A DNA stretch of 64,000 nucleotides, taken from Artemisia argyi. Taxonomy: Eukaryota; Streptophyta; Magnoliopsida; Asterales; Asteraceae. Where the stretch lies: the NCBI GenBank assembly GCA_030686995.1, contig CM060691.1:61834838-61898837 (forward strand). Direction: 5' to 3'. This document shows, piece by piece, positions 1 to 10,182 of this stretch. A program made the position numbers and the translations under genes. The notes below the pieces were generated by a model. It was not told the DNA's origin, did no database searches, and was given only the letters and a program-made list of their open reading frames with translations. The first letter of the stretch is position 1. Each line of letters begins with the position of its first letter.

Positions 1-2102
1 TGTTCTGTGGTTATACATGATAAATCTTGTTCAAAGTTGTCTATTTGGTCTGATATTTGATTAGTGTAACTTGTCAATTCAGTTTTATGCATTCAGTTTG
101 TGTTTTGTTTGAAAAATCTCCAAGACAGTCACAATATGGGGTGTTTGGCATAAGCCTTTAGACTGTGTTGGAGTTGTTGGTTTAGCCTTAGCCTTTTTTA
201 CTCATTGTTCTTGATGTCAAATTAGTCCAAATCCACCTCTATGTGGTCTGTTTTGAAGAGAAAAGTCCAAATCACATGCATCTTTCATTTACAGTCCACT
301 GTTGAGTATTTTAGGGGTCTTAATCATTTCCTTAGCTGTTAATCGTATTGTTATTGCTTAAAATAGTCTTAGTACAGCTTATTATAACATATTAGGTTAG
401 TTTAGATCACCACAAGTTGGGTAAAGTCAATAGGCAAGTTTTTCTCAAAAGTCAAAAGTGTATGTTTTCAGATTTTTCCCAAATTTGCATGAATTAAATA
501 GAATTTTGTATAAGGTCTTAGGACTTGAATCTTGGTTCATTAGATAATCTACTAGCTCAGCTTTGTTTTCCCATTGTGATTGCATTTTTATGATTTTTGT
601 TTTGGGCCCCACTTGCCTCCAAAGTAGCTTGCAGGGCATATGCATGCCCTGCTACACAGATAAGCATCTCAGACCCCCAACTTCCAAGGTCCCTCATGCA
701 CTTATTAGTGGGCCCCACAAAGAGCTTATTGGCTTTTTGAGAAGCCAATAAGCTCATCTTCATAGTTCTGGGCTTATCTTGGGTTTTGAACCCAATTTGA
801 TAGGGCTTCATTGCCCTTGAACCTTGTCCCTTGATTGCATTGTCTGTTTGGTTTTGGATTGGCTTATCCAGCTTATTTGGCTTATTCAAGGTCTAAATTT
901 GTTCCATCCAACTTATTTTGGTCCCTTTAACTTATTGGTAGCTTATTTTACCTTTGTGGGCCCCCCTATCTGCCTACACACCCTCCTTCCCTTGACAGTT
1001 GACCAAAGTCAACTGTCAAACAAGCAAGCTTGTGTTTTGCTTATTTTTAAGCTCAACTAAATTTTTTTTTGTAAAATTTATCTATTTTCAGGTATAAAAC
1101 AAGTTTCTAAAAAGAAAATCCAAAGTAATTTTAAGTGATAGTTTCTATTTAATTTTATTTAATTTTAATTTTCATTTTTATATTTTTATTAAGTACTTGT
1201 CATTTTCATATTTTTATTAATTACCTCTTATATTAAAGTATTTATAGTAATTTTCTCAGATTTTTATTTCATCATTTAGTATTTATTAGAATTAATCTTT
1301 GTTTTATTAATAATTAATTAATATTAATTATTAAATAGCATAATTAGTTTTTATTAAGTACAACCTAGTTTTTATATTTTTTATAGCTTTTATATATTAT
1401 AAAATAATTTTAGAAATTTTCTTAGAATTTTTACTGTTCATTTGCTAATTTTTATAATTTAAAATAATTTAATTAGTAATTAGTAATTAATTAATAGAAA
1501 AAACCACAAAAAGACAAAAATACATATTTTTATTTTTAAAACTTGTTTTTAGTTATTTTATAATTTTAGGAATTTTATTTTCACCTTTTTAGTATTTAAA
1601 TAATATTGTATTATATTTAAGTATTTTAAATATTAATAATAAGTAATAATTAGTAATTAATTAATATTTAATAATTAATTAGTGTTAAAATTTATTTTCT
1701 TTTTCTAAAAATTTTCTTTTAACTTTTAGTTTGTAAAAAAGTCATTTTCACCCCTGGGTGTTTTTAGATTTCAGTTTTCACGTTTTATTTTGTACGTCTA
1801 CGTTATTTTAAACGTATACGTACGCGTTTTTAGTTTTAAACGTTTCTGGGTTTCCAAACTTTCCAGTCTTGTTTATATAGCTTATTTAAGCTATTTTCTT
1901 GTAGATTCCTTAGTTCCAACCAATCTCAAACCCCTTTTCATCCAAATTCACCCGATCACGAAACCGTTTGTTAACCATTCACACCTCGTCGGGACATAAC
2001 GACCCGGGGAAACACTATACTTCCGCGGAGCATTGATCTAGGCTGTTTGACCATCTTGACCACATCCGTGGTTGACTTTGGTTGACGGTTTAGCATCAAT
2101 CA
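1..2102 (+). repeat. 5' LTR of element A (right 2.1 kb only)
   Basis: Position 1 corresponds to 7052 in the 3' LTR, and the two run parallel to the CAATCA end. The stretch holds the transcribed leader: three strong hairpins (631-652, 722-755, 992-1019), an extremely AT-rich tract (about 1060-1740), then a segment with several TTGAC cores (2047-2087). It holds no credible gene. The short ORFs here recur in other LTR copies only because the LTRs are related. Confidence 0.85.
722..755 (+). other. Perfect 14-bp hairpin in LTR leader
   Basis: GAGCTTATTGGCTT (722-735) pairs exactly with 742-755 across a 6-nt loop. The same hairpin occurs in every related LTR in the window (near 7773, 30702, 36947 and 43526), with only the loop changing. 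It lies downstream of the predicted TATA box and so would be in the RNA leader. Confidence 0.8.
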
Positions 2103-2107
2103 ATTTT

Positions 2108-2125
2108 TGGCGCCGCTGCCGGGGA
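2108..2125 (+). other. Primer binding site, element A (tRNA-Asp type)
   Basis: TGGCGCCGCTGCCGGGGA starts 5 nt after the 5' LTR. It is complementary to the 3' end of plant tRNA-Asp apart from one position that can form G-U. This primer is typical of the Athila lineage of Ty3/gypsy elements. Confidence 0.8.
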
Positions 2126-2294
2126 GGTGTGTGCGCTATTCTAAACGGTTTTGCGTATTGGTGAATCGGGATATACATCCACTGTATATTTATCCACCCT
2201 TGTTCATATCTTTTCATAAAAACCCAAAAATATTTTTCCTTACCCTCTATCCATTTGATTCTACCTTCTTATACCCATCTCATGTATAATTCTT

Positions 2295-4649
2295 ATGGCG
2301 TCTCTCGGCTACACGTGTTTTCACTGTAAAAGCCCGATTGAGAACGGCTTTCGTTGTCTCCGGTGTATTTGTGAGAAATGTGGCAATAATTGTAGTAACA
2401 GATTTTGTGTTTTGTGCAATCTGTTCATAAGTCCAAATTCTCTCAATGATTCACCAAATTCTTCCAAGCCCGAGATACGTGCTATTAATGACAAGCCTTC
2501 AAGAATTGATCCTAACCTTTCACGGTTTACGGTCAAAAGTTTGTCAAGCAAACGTACAGAGCTTAGAGCAGTGACTGAAAAGAACGACTTACCTAACCTT
2601 CACGTTTATCAAGAACCAAAACCCGAGACCATAACGGAAGTGGTGGAAATTGCTAGCTCTAAGAGCACACCACTTGTCCCACCTCCGGATTTTGTTCTTT
2701 GTGTCGGTTGTGGTGAGCTGCTTTTTGGTTTGCCATGTCGTTGGTGTACATGTGTACAATGTGGTAATGATATCCAAAACGGGAGTTGTTTGTTTTGTGG
2801 GTCGATTAATTCATTTGCTTATGATCCTAATCAAAACTCATTCAACGACTCTTCAAATTTTTCCAATTACCCAACACATTCATACGAGCAAGAATCATAT
2901 TATCCTAACTTCAATGATGCTTCGTATCAAGATACACCAAGCCAGACTCAACTGTTTTACTGTTGTGAGTACTGTGGTGGTCCACACTACAGTTCTGATT
3001 GTCAATCAGGCGACACGCTTGTCTATGAGCAGTTTCCTGATAACAATTATGACTCATGCACACACGACTCACAGCCACATCAGTTTTACTGTTGTGAGTA
3101 TTGTGGAGGTCCACACACTAGCTCTGATTGTCAAACAGGGAATCCGTTTCCTTGTAACAATTACGACTATTCGTTTTCAGACCCACCTCCACAATACCAA
3201 ATGATCCAAGCAACTCCTCTTGTTACTGGGCAAGACCTTTTAATAGAGGCTCTTGAGATATTGAAAGATCTTAAGGAGGAGTTGGCTACTTCATCGTTTC
3301 AAAGCTCTCGTGAGAAATCTATGGCAGAATTACTTGCGGAAGAACGAGCAGCTAGAAACGAACTGAGCGAGGAAGAATTGTTAGTCTTAGAACAAGCAGC
3401 TAAAACACGTGCCATATTTCGTAATGCTGCTCTTTACGACGATGATAGTGATGATGAAGTCACCCTTGATTTTTCTCAATTTTGTAAGGGTTCATCAAGT
3501 TCATCTGTTGTAATTCCTTCCTCGGAAAATCAGGGAGAAAGGATTATGATAGAATTACTAGCAGAAGAACAAATGAAATTTATAAAACCCATGTCTGCTA
3601 GTCCTTCTCAACTCCCTCAGTCTGTTATCATACCCGAAGTTCACACTCACTCTCTGATCATGGGGGATGAGCATCTTAGCACTGTTCCTGATAAGGAATC
3701 GGACGAATTAATAAAGTCTAGTGTTGAGATCCTTGTCCCAATCCCGAGAGAGTCACAGGGAACTTTGGATGACATGTGTGATATTCCTTTCCCCATTGAG
3801 TGTACTAAAGATCAATTTGAGACTTTCTCAGATTTTAGCGATGATTGTACATCTTATGGAGACATCGAGTATGTTGAGGCGTCAGTTTCACATTCTGATG
3901 CTGATCATCTTCTTGAGGAGTTCGCTGATGAACTTGCTCACATCGATCCACTTTCATTGGAAAGTGATGATGGTCTCCTCGATTTCCAAGCCGATCTGGG
4001 AGAAATTGAAAGTCTCCTACATCATGATCCGTCACTCACTTCTTATCCCAACAGTCCAACAGAGAATGATAATCTCTTTGTTCTCGAAACATTTAATACG
4101 ACTCTCACCAATCCTCTATTTGAATTCGATTCTGAATTCACTATGATTTCTAATAATCCAATCTTTGACGAGGATTGTGATGAGTCCACAATGGAACATG
4201 AGTTCACAGATTCACATCTTGTGAATGATTCTCTTCATGAGGAGTTCTCCGGTGAACTCGCTCATCAGTGTGATTGCCCGGGGGGAGATGCACTCAATCA
4301 TGAGAATTTGCAAATTCCCACCCACCCTCCCGGGATGTTTACGAGCTTACCCTTTGAAATCCAAACTCAGGCTACGGAGCCTGCTCTCGAGGAAGAAGAT
4401 CAAATCATGCTTTTTATCATGGTTTTCTTCCTTTTCTTCACCTATACGGTGACTTCTTCTCTTCTTCACTCCTTCGGGAATGAAGATACCATCTTTGATC
4501 CCGGCATTTTCATGTATCATTATCTTGAGCCGGATACTTATCTCATCGGTGTGGAACTTTCACGTGCTTCAAATGTTTGTCCAAACATCTTGAATGAAAG
4601 TCCGATTGAGATTGTTTCTTCCACATCATGCTTCCCCAATGACAAATGA
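2295..4649 (+). CDS. Element A ORF: cysteine-module, acidic, membrane-anchored retrotransposon protein (784 aa)
   Basis: This is the only ORF of element A. Residues about 8-41 and 136-168 each form an eight-cysteine module of CX2C-X8/9-CX2C-X-CX2C-X8-CX2C form, suggesting zinc binding. Two near-identical CX2CX3HX4C knuckles follow (around residues 224-236 and 264-276; CEYCGGPH core), like those at the end of Athila gag. The middle is acidic and Ser-rich with two LLAEE-type Glu-rich helices. A hydrophobic segment at about 702-722 (IMLFIMVFFLFF core) is a likely membrane helix, followed by a conserved tail of about 65 residues. The ATG lies 169 nt after the primer site. The ORF is uninterrupted. 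It has no capsid, protease or polymerase motif. Element D carries a 618-aa relative at 38535-40391. Function is unknown; the knuckles suggest RNA binding, and the membrane segment recalls the env-like ORF of Athila elements. Confidence 0.75.
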   Translation: MASLGYTCFHCKSPIENGFRCLRCICEKCGNNCSNRFCVLCNLFISPNSLNDSPNSSKPEIRAINDKPSRIDPNLSRFTVKSLSSKRTELRAVTEKNDLPNLHVYQEPKPETITEVVEIASSKSTPLVPPPDFVLCVGCGELLFGLPCRWCTCVQCGNDIQNGSCLFCGSINSFAYDPNQNSFNDSSNFSNYPTHSYEQESYYPNFNDASYQDTPSQTQLFYCCEYCGGPHYSSDCQSGDTLVYEQFPDNNYDSCTHDSQPHQFYCCEYCGGPHTSSDCQTGNPFPCNNYDYSFSDPPPQYQMIQATPLVTGQDLLIEALEILKDLKEELATSSFQSSREKSMAELLAEERAARNELSEEELLVLEQAAKTRAIFRNAALYDDDSDDEVTLDFSQFCKGSSSSSVVIPSSENQGERIMIELLAEEQMKFIKPMSASPSQLPQSVIIPEVHTHSLIMGDEHLSTVPDKESDELIKSSVEILVPIPRESQGTLDDMCDIPFPIECTKDQFETFSDFSDDCTSYGDIEYVEASVSHSDADHLLEEFADELAHIDPLSLESDDGLLDFQADLGEIESLLHHDPSLTSYPNSPTENDNLFVLETFNTTLTNPLFEFDSEFTMISNNPIFDEDCDESTMEHEFTDSHLVNDSLHEEFSGELAHQCDCPGGDALNHENLQIPTHPPGMFTSLPFEIQTQATEPALEEEDQIMLFIMVFFLFFTYTVTSSLLHSFGNEDTIFDPGIFMYHYLEPDTYLIGVELSRASNVCPNILNESPIEIVSSTSCFPNDK

Positions 4650-4715
4650 ATTAGGGGTCGAGTCAAGCTAGCGACTCGGTAAACAAAAACAGTAGCATGC
4701 TTATAGGGTTTTCAC

Positions 4716-4885
4716 CCTAAGTGTGGGGGAGTCCCCCACAATGATTACAAATGAAGTGAAAATACAAAATGGTGTTTTTCACGCTTAGCTTGTAATGTTG
4801 CCCTTTTACGTTCAAAATGTCGGCATAATAGCCGGGACTTTGAATATTGAGGACAATATTCATGCTAAGTGTGGGGGGGTATTCG
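4716..4885 (+). other. Internal polypurine-like modules downstream of the A ORF
   Basis: Two copies of CTAAGTGTGGGGG occur at about 4718 and 4865, the second preceded by a TTGAGGACAATATTC block. That block normally precedes the true 3' polypurine tract in plant gypsy elements. The first copy is a palindrome, TGTGGGGGA-G-TCCCCCACA. The true tract is at 5436-5447. Confidence 0.6.
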
Positions 4886-4985
4886 CTATTCTAGCAAATT
4901 TTATCACACTTTACTATATAATACCCCCGTTTTTAGCCAAAATTTCAAAAAATTTCAAAAATTTTTCACTGGTGCTTCAAAATTT

Positions 4986-5400
4986 TTGTGGTAATCAGTC
5001 CGCCTTGTCTAACCGACAAAAGGGATTGGCTAGTCCAGGAGCAAACGGCTCTTGGTAAAGACATCTCAAATCCGTTTACGGCTTGCAATTTGCCCAAAAT
5101 TGTATGGTTCCTCAACTCCCCATATCCCATTAAGCGAATGAGTTGGCTAGCCCGCAAGATTATGGCTTGTGGTAAAGGCAGTGGAAAATCCATAATTGGT
5201 AATCAGCTCACCAAGATGTTGACTATTCCATCAAGAGCTGGCTAGTCCATGAGCAAACGGCTCCTGGTAAAGACAAATCAAATCCGTTGACAGCTGGTGG
5301 TTTGCTCAAAATCACATGGTTATCAGGTGTGCCACAGTTCTTACACCTGGCTACTCCAGAAGTGATGGCTTTTGGTAAAGAGTTTAAAATCCATCAAGTT
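4986..5400 (+). repeat. Four-unit stem-loop array in the 3' untranslated region of element A
   Basis: Four units spaced 90-120 nt apart each contain TGGCTA(G/C), a hairpin and then GGTAAAG. The hairpins are 5035-5055, 5152-5172, 5247-5267 and 5356-5375. Stems are 7-8 bp with CC/GG at the base. Unit 3 has one mismatch. Loops are AAACG in units 1 and 3, ATTATGG in unit 2 and TGATGG in unit 4. Base pairs differ between units but pairing is kept. The array repeats in element D (40781-41121) and one unit survives at 31664-31684. It lies between the ORF stop and the polypurine tract, where it would be in the 3' part of the RNA. Confidence 0.75.
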
Positions 5401-5435
5401 TTCAAAACAGTATTTCTAGGGACTAGCAATAGTTT

Positions 5436-5447
5436 AGTGTGGGGTAT
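5436..5447 (+). other. Polypurine tract, element A
   Basis: AGTGTGGGGTAT immediately precedes the TGATGAGTG start of the 3' LTR. It is the plus-strand primer position. The copy in D reads AGTGTGGGGGAT. Confidence 0.7.
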
Positions 5448-8400
5448 TGATGAGTGCTCAAACACTCATCATTTTTGGTCTAATCTGAACGGCAAAACAT
5501 ACAAAAACACTCAGAAATGCATCAAAATACTGAAAATATTTTAAAATTGTGTTTTATATGTTTTAGATGCAAAATGAGCAAAAACAGATGAAAAACGCAC
5601 AAAGTTTGCAAAATTGGCAGTTATAGTCCCCCAACTTTTATAAAATTACAAAACTAGTCCCTGGATATTCAAAATATGGAAAATTATCACCAAAGGTCCT
5701 TTTACAATCATAAGTTGTCATATTTAGTCCTTTGGTGAAAAATTTGAAAAGTTTTGGAAATTTACAGTTTAGTCCCTGGAGTTACAGATTTTGGCAGATT
5801 CAGTCCCTGGTGGGATATTTTTGAAAGAAAAATCAATTTTTTTGCCCTTGGAAAATCAAAATGTATCACAAATAGTCCTTGGGTGAAATTTTCAGAAAAT
5901 TGCATGGTTAGTCCCCGAGGTTTGGAAATTTACAAATTTGGTCCCCGGGAAATATTTGAAAAATGAAAATAGCAAAAAATGGTTTTTGAAATATTCGTGA
6001 TTGGCAATTTTGGTACTTATGAGCACTTTGGGAAAGTTTCATTTTCAATCCTCAACTTTGGTAAATTACAAAAGTGGTCCTTGTGGTTTTTGCAAAATAA
6101 ACAAATAAATAAAACACTAAACCTAAATACCAAAACCCAAAACCACTTCCTGATCCACCACACTTACCCTAAGCCCATGTACCCCAGGCCCATCTCCATT
6201 TTATAATAAAAAGCCATGGTCAACGAGTCAATATGCAGGGTCAAACGAACCAGTCAACACAACCATCTTCAACCCCCCTTTCCCTGGTTTTCAGCCCCGT
6301 GTCTCCCCCCTCCTCATTTTCCACAAAACATTCACCAACCATAATTAATTCACACACCAACTTACACCAACCCCCATCCTCATAATTACTCTCACCAAAC
6401 TCTACTACATCTGCCAAAACACAATTTGGCGCCAAAACCATTTTGAACGGCTGAGATCACCTAAAGCCAATCCAACGGTTCCAATGCTAGTGGGAAAGAA
6501 AGAGATTGATGCCAAGTCTTATTTAAGTGAAGATAGGGGCCAGAAGAAAGTATTAGAGTAGGAGTAGTGTAATTTTATTTTCTTTATGTCGTTTAAGTTA
6601 ATTTTCAAGTCTCAATGTAATTTTCAGTTTTCAATTAATGTTTTTAGTGTTCTCAGTGTATGTTAAAACTATTCTCAACAATCAATTTAAGTTTTATGTT
6701 TGAAGTCAATGTTGGCCATTTTTATGCAAATGTGACAATCTTGCTTAAAAACTGTTCTGTGTTGTTTCTTAGTGCCATTAAGCTCACTTTAGCTTATTAA
6801 TAAGCTTTCTTAAGTAATTAGAGCATTGGGATCAGTTTTTCTTTCATGTACTTAAAATCTCAAAAATTCACTCAAAAATGGAAAGAAAAAATCAAAAAGA
6901 AGAAAAAGAAGGGAAGCAAGGGAGATTCTGGATGTTCATGGGATTAGAGCTCAGTGGGAGCATTAGGATATGGTCTTGAATCTGTTATCATTTGTTCAAT
7001 AGCATTGGAGGACAAGTAAGCTACTTTGGCCATAAATTTTTGCACAATCTTTGTTCTGTGGTTATACATGATAAATCTTGTTCAAAGTTGTCTATTTGGT
7101 CTGATATTTGATTAGTGTAACTTGTCAATTCAGTTTTATGCATTCAGTTTGTGTTTTGTTTGAAAAATCTCCAAGACTGTCACAATATGGGGTGTTTGGC
7201 ATAAGCCTTTAGACTGTGTTGAAGTTGTTGGTTTAGCCTTAGCCTTTTTTACTCATTGTTCTTGATGTCAAATTAGTCCAAATCCACCTCTGTGTGGTCT
7301 GTTTTGAAGAGAAAAGTCCAAATCACATGCATCTTTCATTTACAGTCCACTGTTGAGTATTTTAGGGGTCTTAATCATTTCCTTAGCTGTTAATCTTATT
7401 GTTATTGCTTAAAATAGTCTTAGTACAGCTTATTAAAACATATTAGGTTAGTTTAGATCACCACAAGTTGGGTAAAGTCAATAAGCAAGTTTTTCTCAAA
7501 AGTCAAAAGTGTATGTTTTCAGATTTTTCCCAAATTTGCATGAATTAAATAGAATTTTGTATAAGGTCTTAGGACTTGAATCTTGTTTCTTTAGATAATC
7601 TACTAGCTCAGCTTTGTTTTCCCATTGTGATTGCATTTTTATGAATTTTTTTTTGGGCCCCACTTGCCTTCAAAGTAGCTTGCAGGGCATATGCATGCCC
7701 TGCTACACAGATAAGCATCTCAGACCCCCAACTTCCAAGGTCCCTCATGCACTTATTAGTGGGCCCCACAAAGAGCTTATTGGCTTTTTGAGAAGCCAAT
7801 AAGCTCATCATCATAGTTCTGGGCTTATCTTGGGTTTTGAACCCAATTTGATAGGGTTGCATTGCCCTTGAACCTTGTCCCTTGACTGCATTGTCTGTTT
7901 GGTTTTGGATTGGCTTATCTAGCTTATTTGGCTTATTCAAGGTCTAAATTTGTTCCATCCAACTGATTTTGGTCCCTTTAACTTATTGGTAGCTTATTTT
8001 ACCTTTGTGGGCCCCCCTATCTGCCTACACACCCTCCTTCCCTTGACAGTTGACCAAAGTCAACTGTCAAACAAGCAAGCTTGTGTTTTGCTTATTTTTA
8101 AGCTCAACTAAATTTGTTTTTGTAAAAGTTATCTATTTTCAGGTATAAAACAAGTTTCTAAAAAGAAAATCCAGAAAATCCAAAGTAATTTTAAGTGATA
8201 GTTTCTATTTAATTTTAATTTTCATTTTTATATTTTTATTAAGTACTTGTCATTTTCATATTTTTATTAATTACCTCTTATATTAAAGTATTTATAGTAA
8301 TTTTCTCAGATTTTTATTTCATCATTTAGTATTTATTAGAATTAATCTTAGTTTTATTAATAATTAATTAATATTAAGTATTAAATAGCATAATTAGTTT

Positions 8401-8992
8401 TTATTAAGTAAAACCTAGTTTTTATATTTTTATAGCTTTTATATGTTATAAAATAATTTTAGAAATTTTCTTGTAATTTTTACTGTTCATTTTCTATTTT
8501 TCTTAATTTAAAATAGTTTAATTAGGTAATTAGTAAATAATTAGTAATTAATTAATATTAAATATTTAATTAGTATTAAAATTTATTTTCTTTTTCTAAA
8601 ATTTTTCTTTTACTTTTAAGTTTGTAAAAAAGTCATTTTCACCCCCTGGTGTTTTCAGATTTCCGTTTTTACTTTTTATTTTGTACGTTCGCGTTTATTT
8701 AAACGTAAACGTACGCGTTTTAAGTTTTAAACATTTCTGGTTTTTCCCACTTTCCCGTCTTATTCATATAGCTTGTTTAAGCTATTTCATTGTAGATTCC
8801 GTAGTTCAAATCACTCAAAACCCCTTCCTGTCCAAATTCACCCGATCACGAAACCGTTTGTTAACCATTCACACCTCGTCGGGACATAACGACCCGGGGA
8901 AACACTATACTTCCTCGGAGCATTGATCTAGGCTGTTTGACCATCTTGACCACATCCGTGGTTGACTTTGGTTGACGGTTTAGCATCAATCA
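5448..8992 (+). repeat. 3' LTR of element A (3,545 bp)
   Basis: It starts TGATGAGTG and ends CAATCA. The first 24 bases form a 9-bp inverted repeat (TGATGAGTG/CACTCATCA). The first 650 bp hold about a dozen degenerate repeats built on TCCCTGG or TCCTTGG. A TATA-like TTATTTAAG lies at 6519-6527, so about 2.5 kb of the LTR would be transcribed leader. The three leader hairpins of the 5' LTR are present (about 7682-7703, 7773-7806, 8043-8070). Confidence 0.88.
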
Positions 8993-10012
8993 ACGGCGTC
9001 AGAAGTTTCTTCTCGACGCCGTCACCTTAGGAAATCTATATATAGTCTTTGTAATTTTCATTCTAAAGAGAGGAGAATTTTAGGGTAGAACTTAATAAAC
9101 CCTAGCACGACTTTTACAGTATTTTCAAGGGTTTTCACCCCTTGAAACCCTTCATGTTCAATTGAGCTAAGTATCCTTTCAATTCATTCAATATGTCTAT
9201 GTGTTGTTTGAATATATCTTACGCTTGTCTTGATTTTAACATGCTAGGCTAGATCTTTTGTGTGTTTGCTTAGATGTAATGAAACCTAGATGTTGATTAT
9301 AGGTTGATTGCTTGTTTATAGTTGTAATGGATGAATGATTTCGATGTTAGTCTTAAGAAAACTGGCAGATCTCCATTGTGTAACTTGCTTGAACGTCTTA
9401 AGAAACATGAACCAATGCGTACTAAGGTTTTTATGGTTGTATTTAATGCATGAGCGAATTCTAGTGATCCCATGTTAGGAGCTTCTTGCAGGCTTGACAT
9501 AGGAGTGAAGTAGGAGCTTATAGAGTTGGGGAAGTACGTACGCCACCCCACGAATGGTATTAAGGAATATAACCCGTCATCCACGCAACTGTAACAAACA
9601 ATTAACCTGTAAAAGATATCTAGGGAGTAGTGAAATCTAAGTAAACACAATTCTGCCATTTATTGTTCACACCATTAGTTTAATTAGTTTATTTTCATTT
9701 TTGTTATTTTATTTTGATTGCATCTTAGTTATTGGGTTAGTTGAATAGCACCTAATTCCGCCCACTCCTCTAAAAACCGGGATTTTTACTTGCTTTTATA
9801 AAAATATAAAAATACAAAAAGAATCGTCCCTCACCTCTAGACCTAGTTTTTAGGTTTTCTAATCCAAGCGACACTATTCCTGAGTTGAACGATCAATCCC
9901 CCGGTACTTGTCACTATACTATACTACAACGATCAGGTACACTGCCTGGTGGGGGTTGTAAGCTTCTCGAGATCTCTCGAGAGGTAAAGCCTAGTGCAAT
10001 TCCCACGCATCA
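8993..10012 (+). repeat. 5' LTR of element B (right part)
   Basis: It matches 26244-27262 with scattered substitutions. It begins in the middle of the LTR, exactly at the insertion point of element A, inside a TGACGGCGTCA palindrome, and ends ACGCATCA. A TATA-like TATATATAG lies near 9038, followed by the start of the transcribed region. There is no gene inside. Confidence 0.88.
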
Positions 10013-10018
10013 AGTTTT

Positions 10019-10037
10019 TGGCGCCGCAGCCAAGGGA
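10019..10037 (+). other. Primer binding site, element B
   Basis: TGGCGCCGCAGCCAAGGGA starts 6 nt after the LTR. The first 8 bases match the tRNA-Asp-type site of element A; the rest is diverged, so the tRNA assignment is less certain. Confidence 0.6.
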
Positions 10038-10182
10038 ATAATTATTGTCTAGGTTAGAATTTCTTTTTGTTAGGTCTACTTGCTAGATTCCTTTCTAGTA
10101 AGATTTTATTTTTATTTTTGATTTTCTTTAGTCTATCTTATTTCTTCGTGTCTTTTGTTCGTAATCTTTACCATCCGACATC

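Larger units (their letters stand above)
1..8992 (+). mobile_element. Element A: non-autonomous Athila-like LTR retrotransposon (left end outside window)
   Basis: Two long direct repeats (1-2102 and 5448-8992) enclose a tRNA-Asp-type primer binding site, one 784-codon ORF and a G-rich polypurine tract. No gag capsid domain, protease, reverse transcriptase or integrase is recognisable. The right LTR ends at 8992 and is followed by ACGGC, which continues as the LTR of element B. A is therefore inserted in B's 5' LTR at the point equivalent to 26243/26244. The left end and left target duplication lie outside the window. The two LTRs differ by many substitutions and a gap of about 150 bp (present around 1500-1650, absent near 8545), so A is older than D. 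Confidence 0.88.

Noticed and set aside
557..889. 110-codon minus-strand ORF in the A LTR, repeated at 7608-7940
   Set aside because: Same reason: LTR duplication. It spans two perfect hairpins, which create mirror-image reading frames.
2650..3204. 184-codon ORF overlapping the element A gene in another frame
   Set aside because: A His/Ser/Thr/Val-rich shadow frame of the real 784-codon ORF, with no domain and no counterpart of equal length in D.
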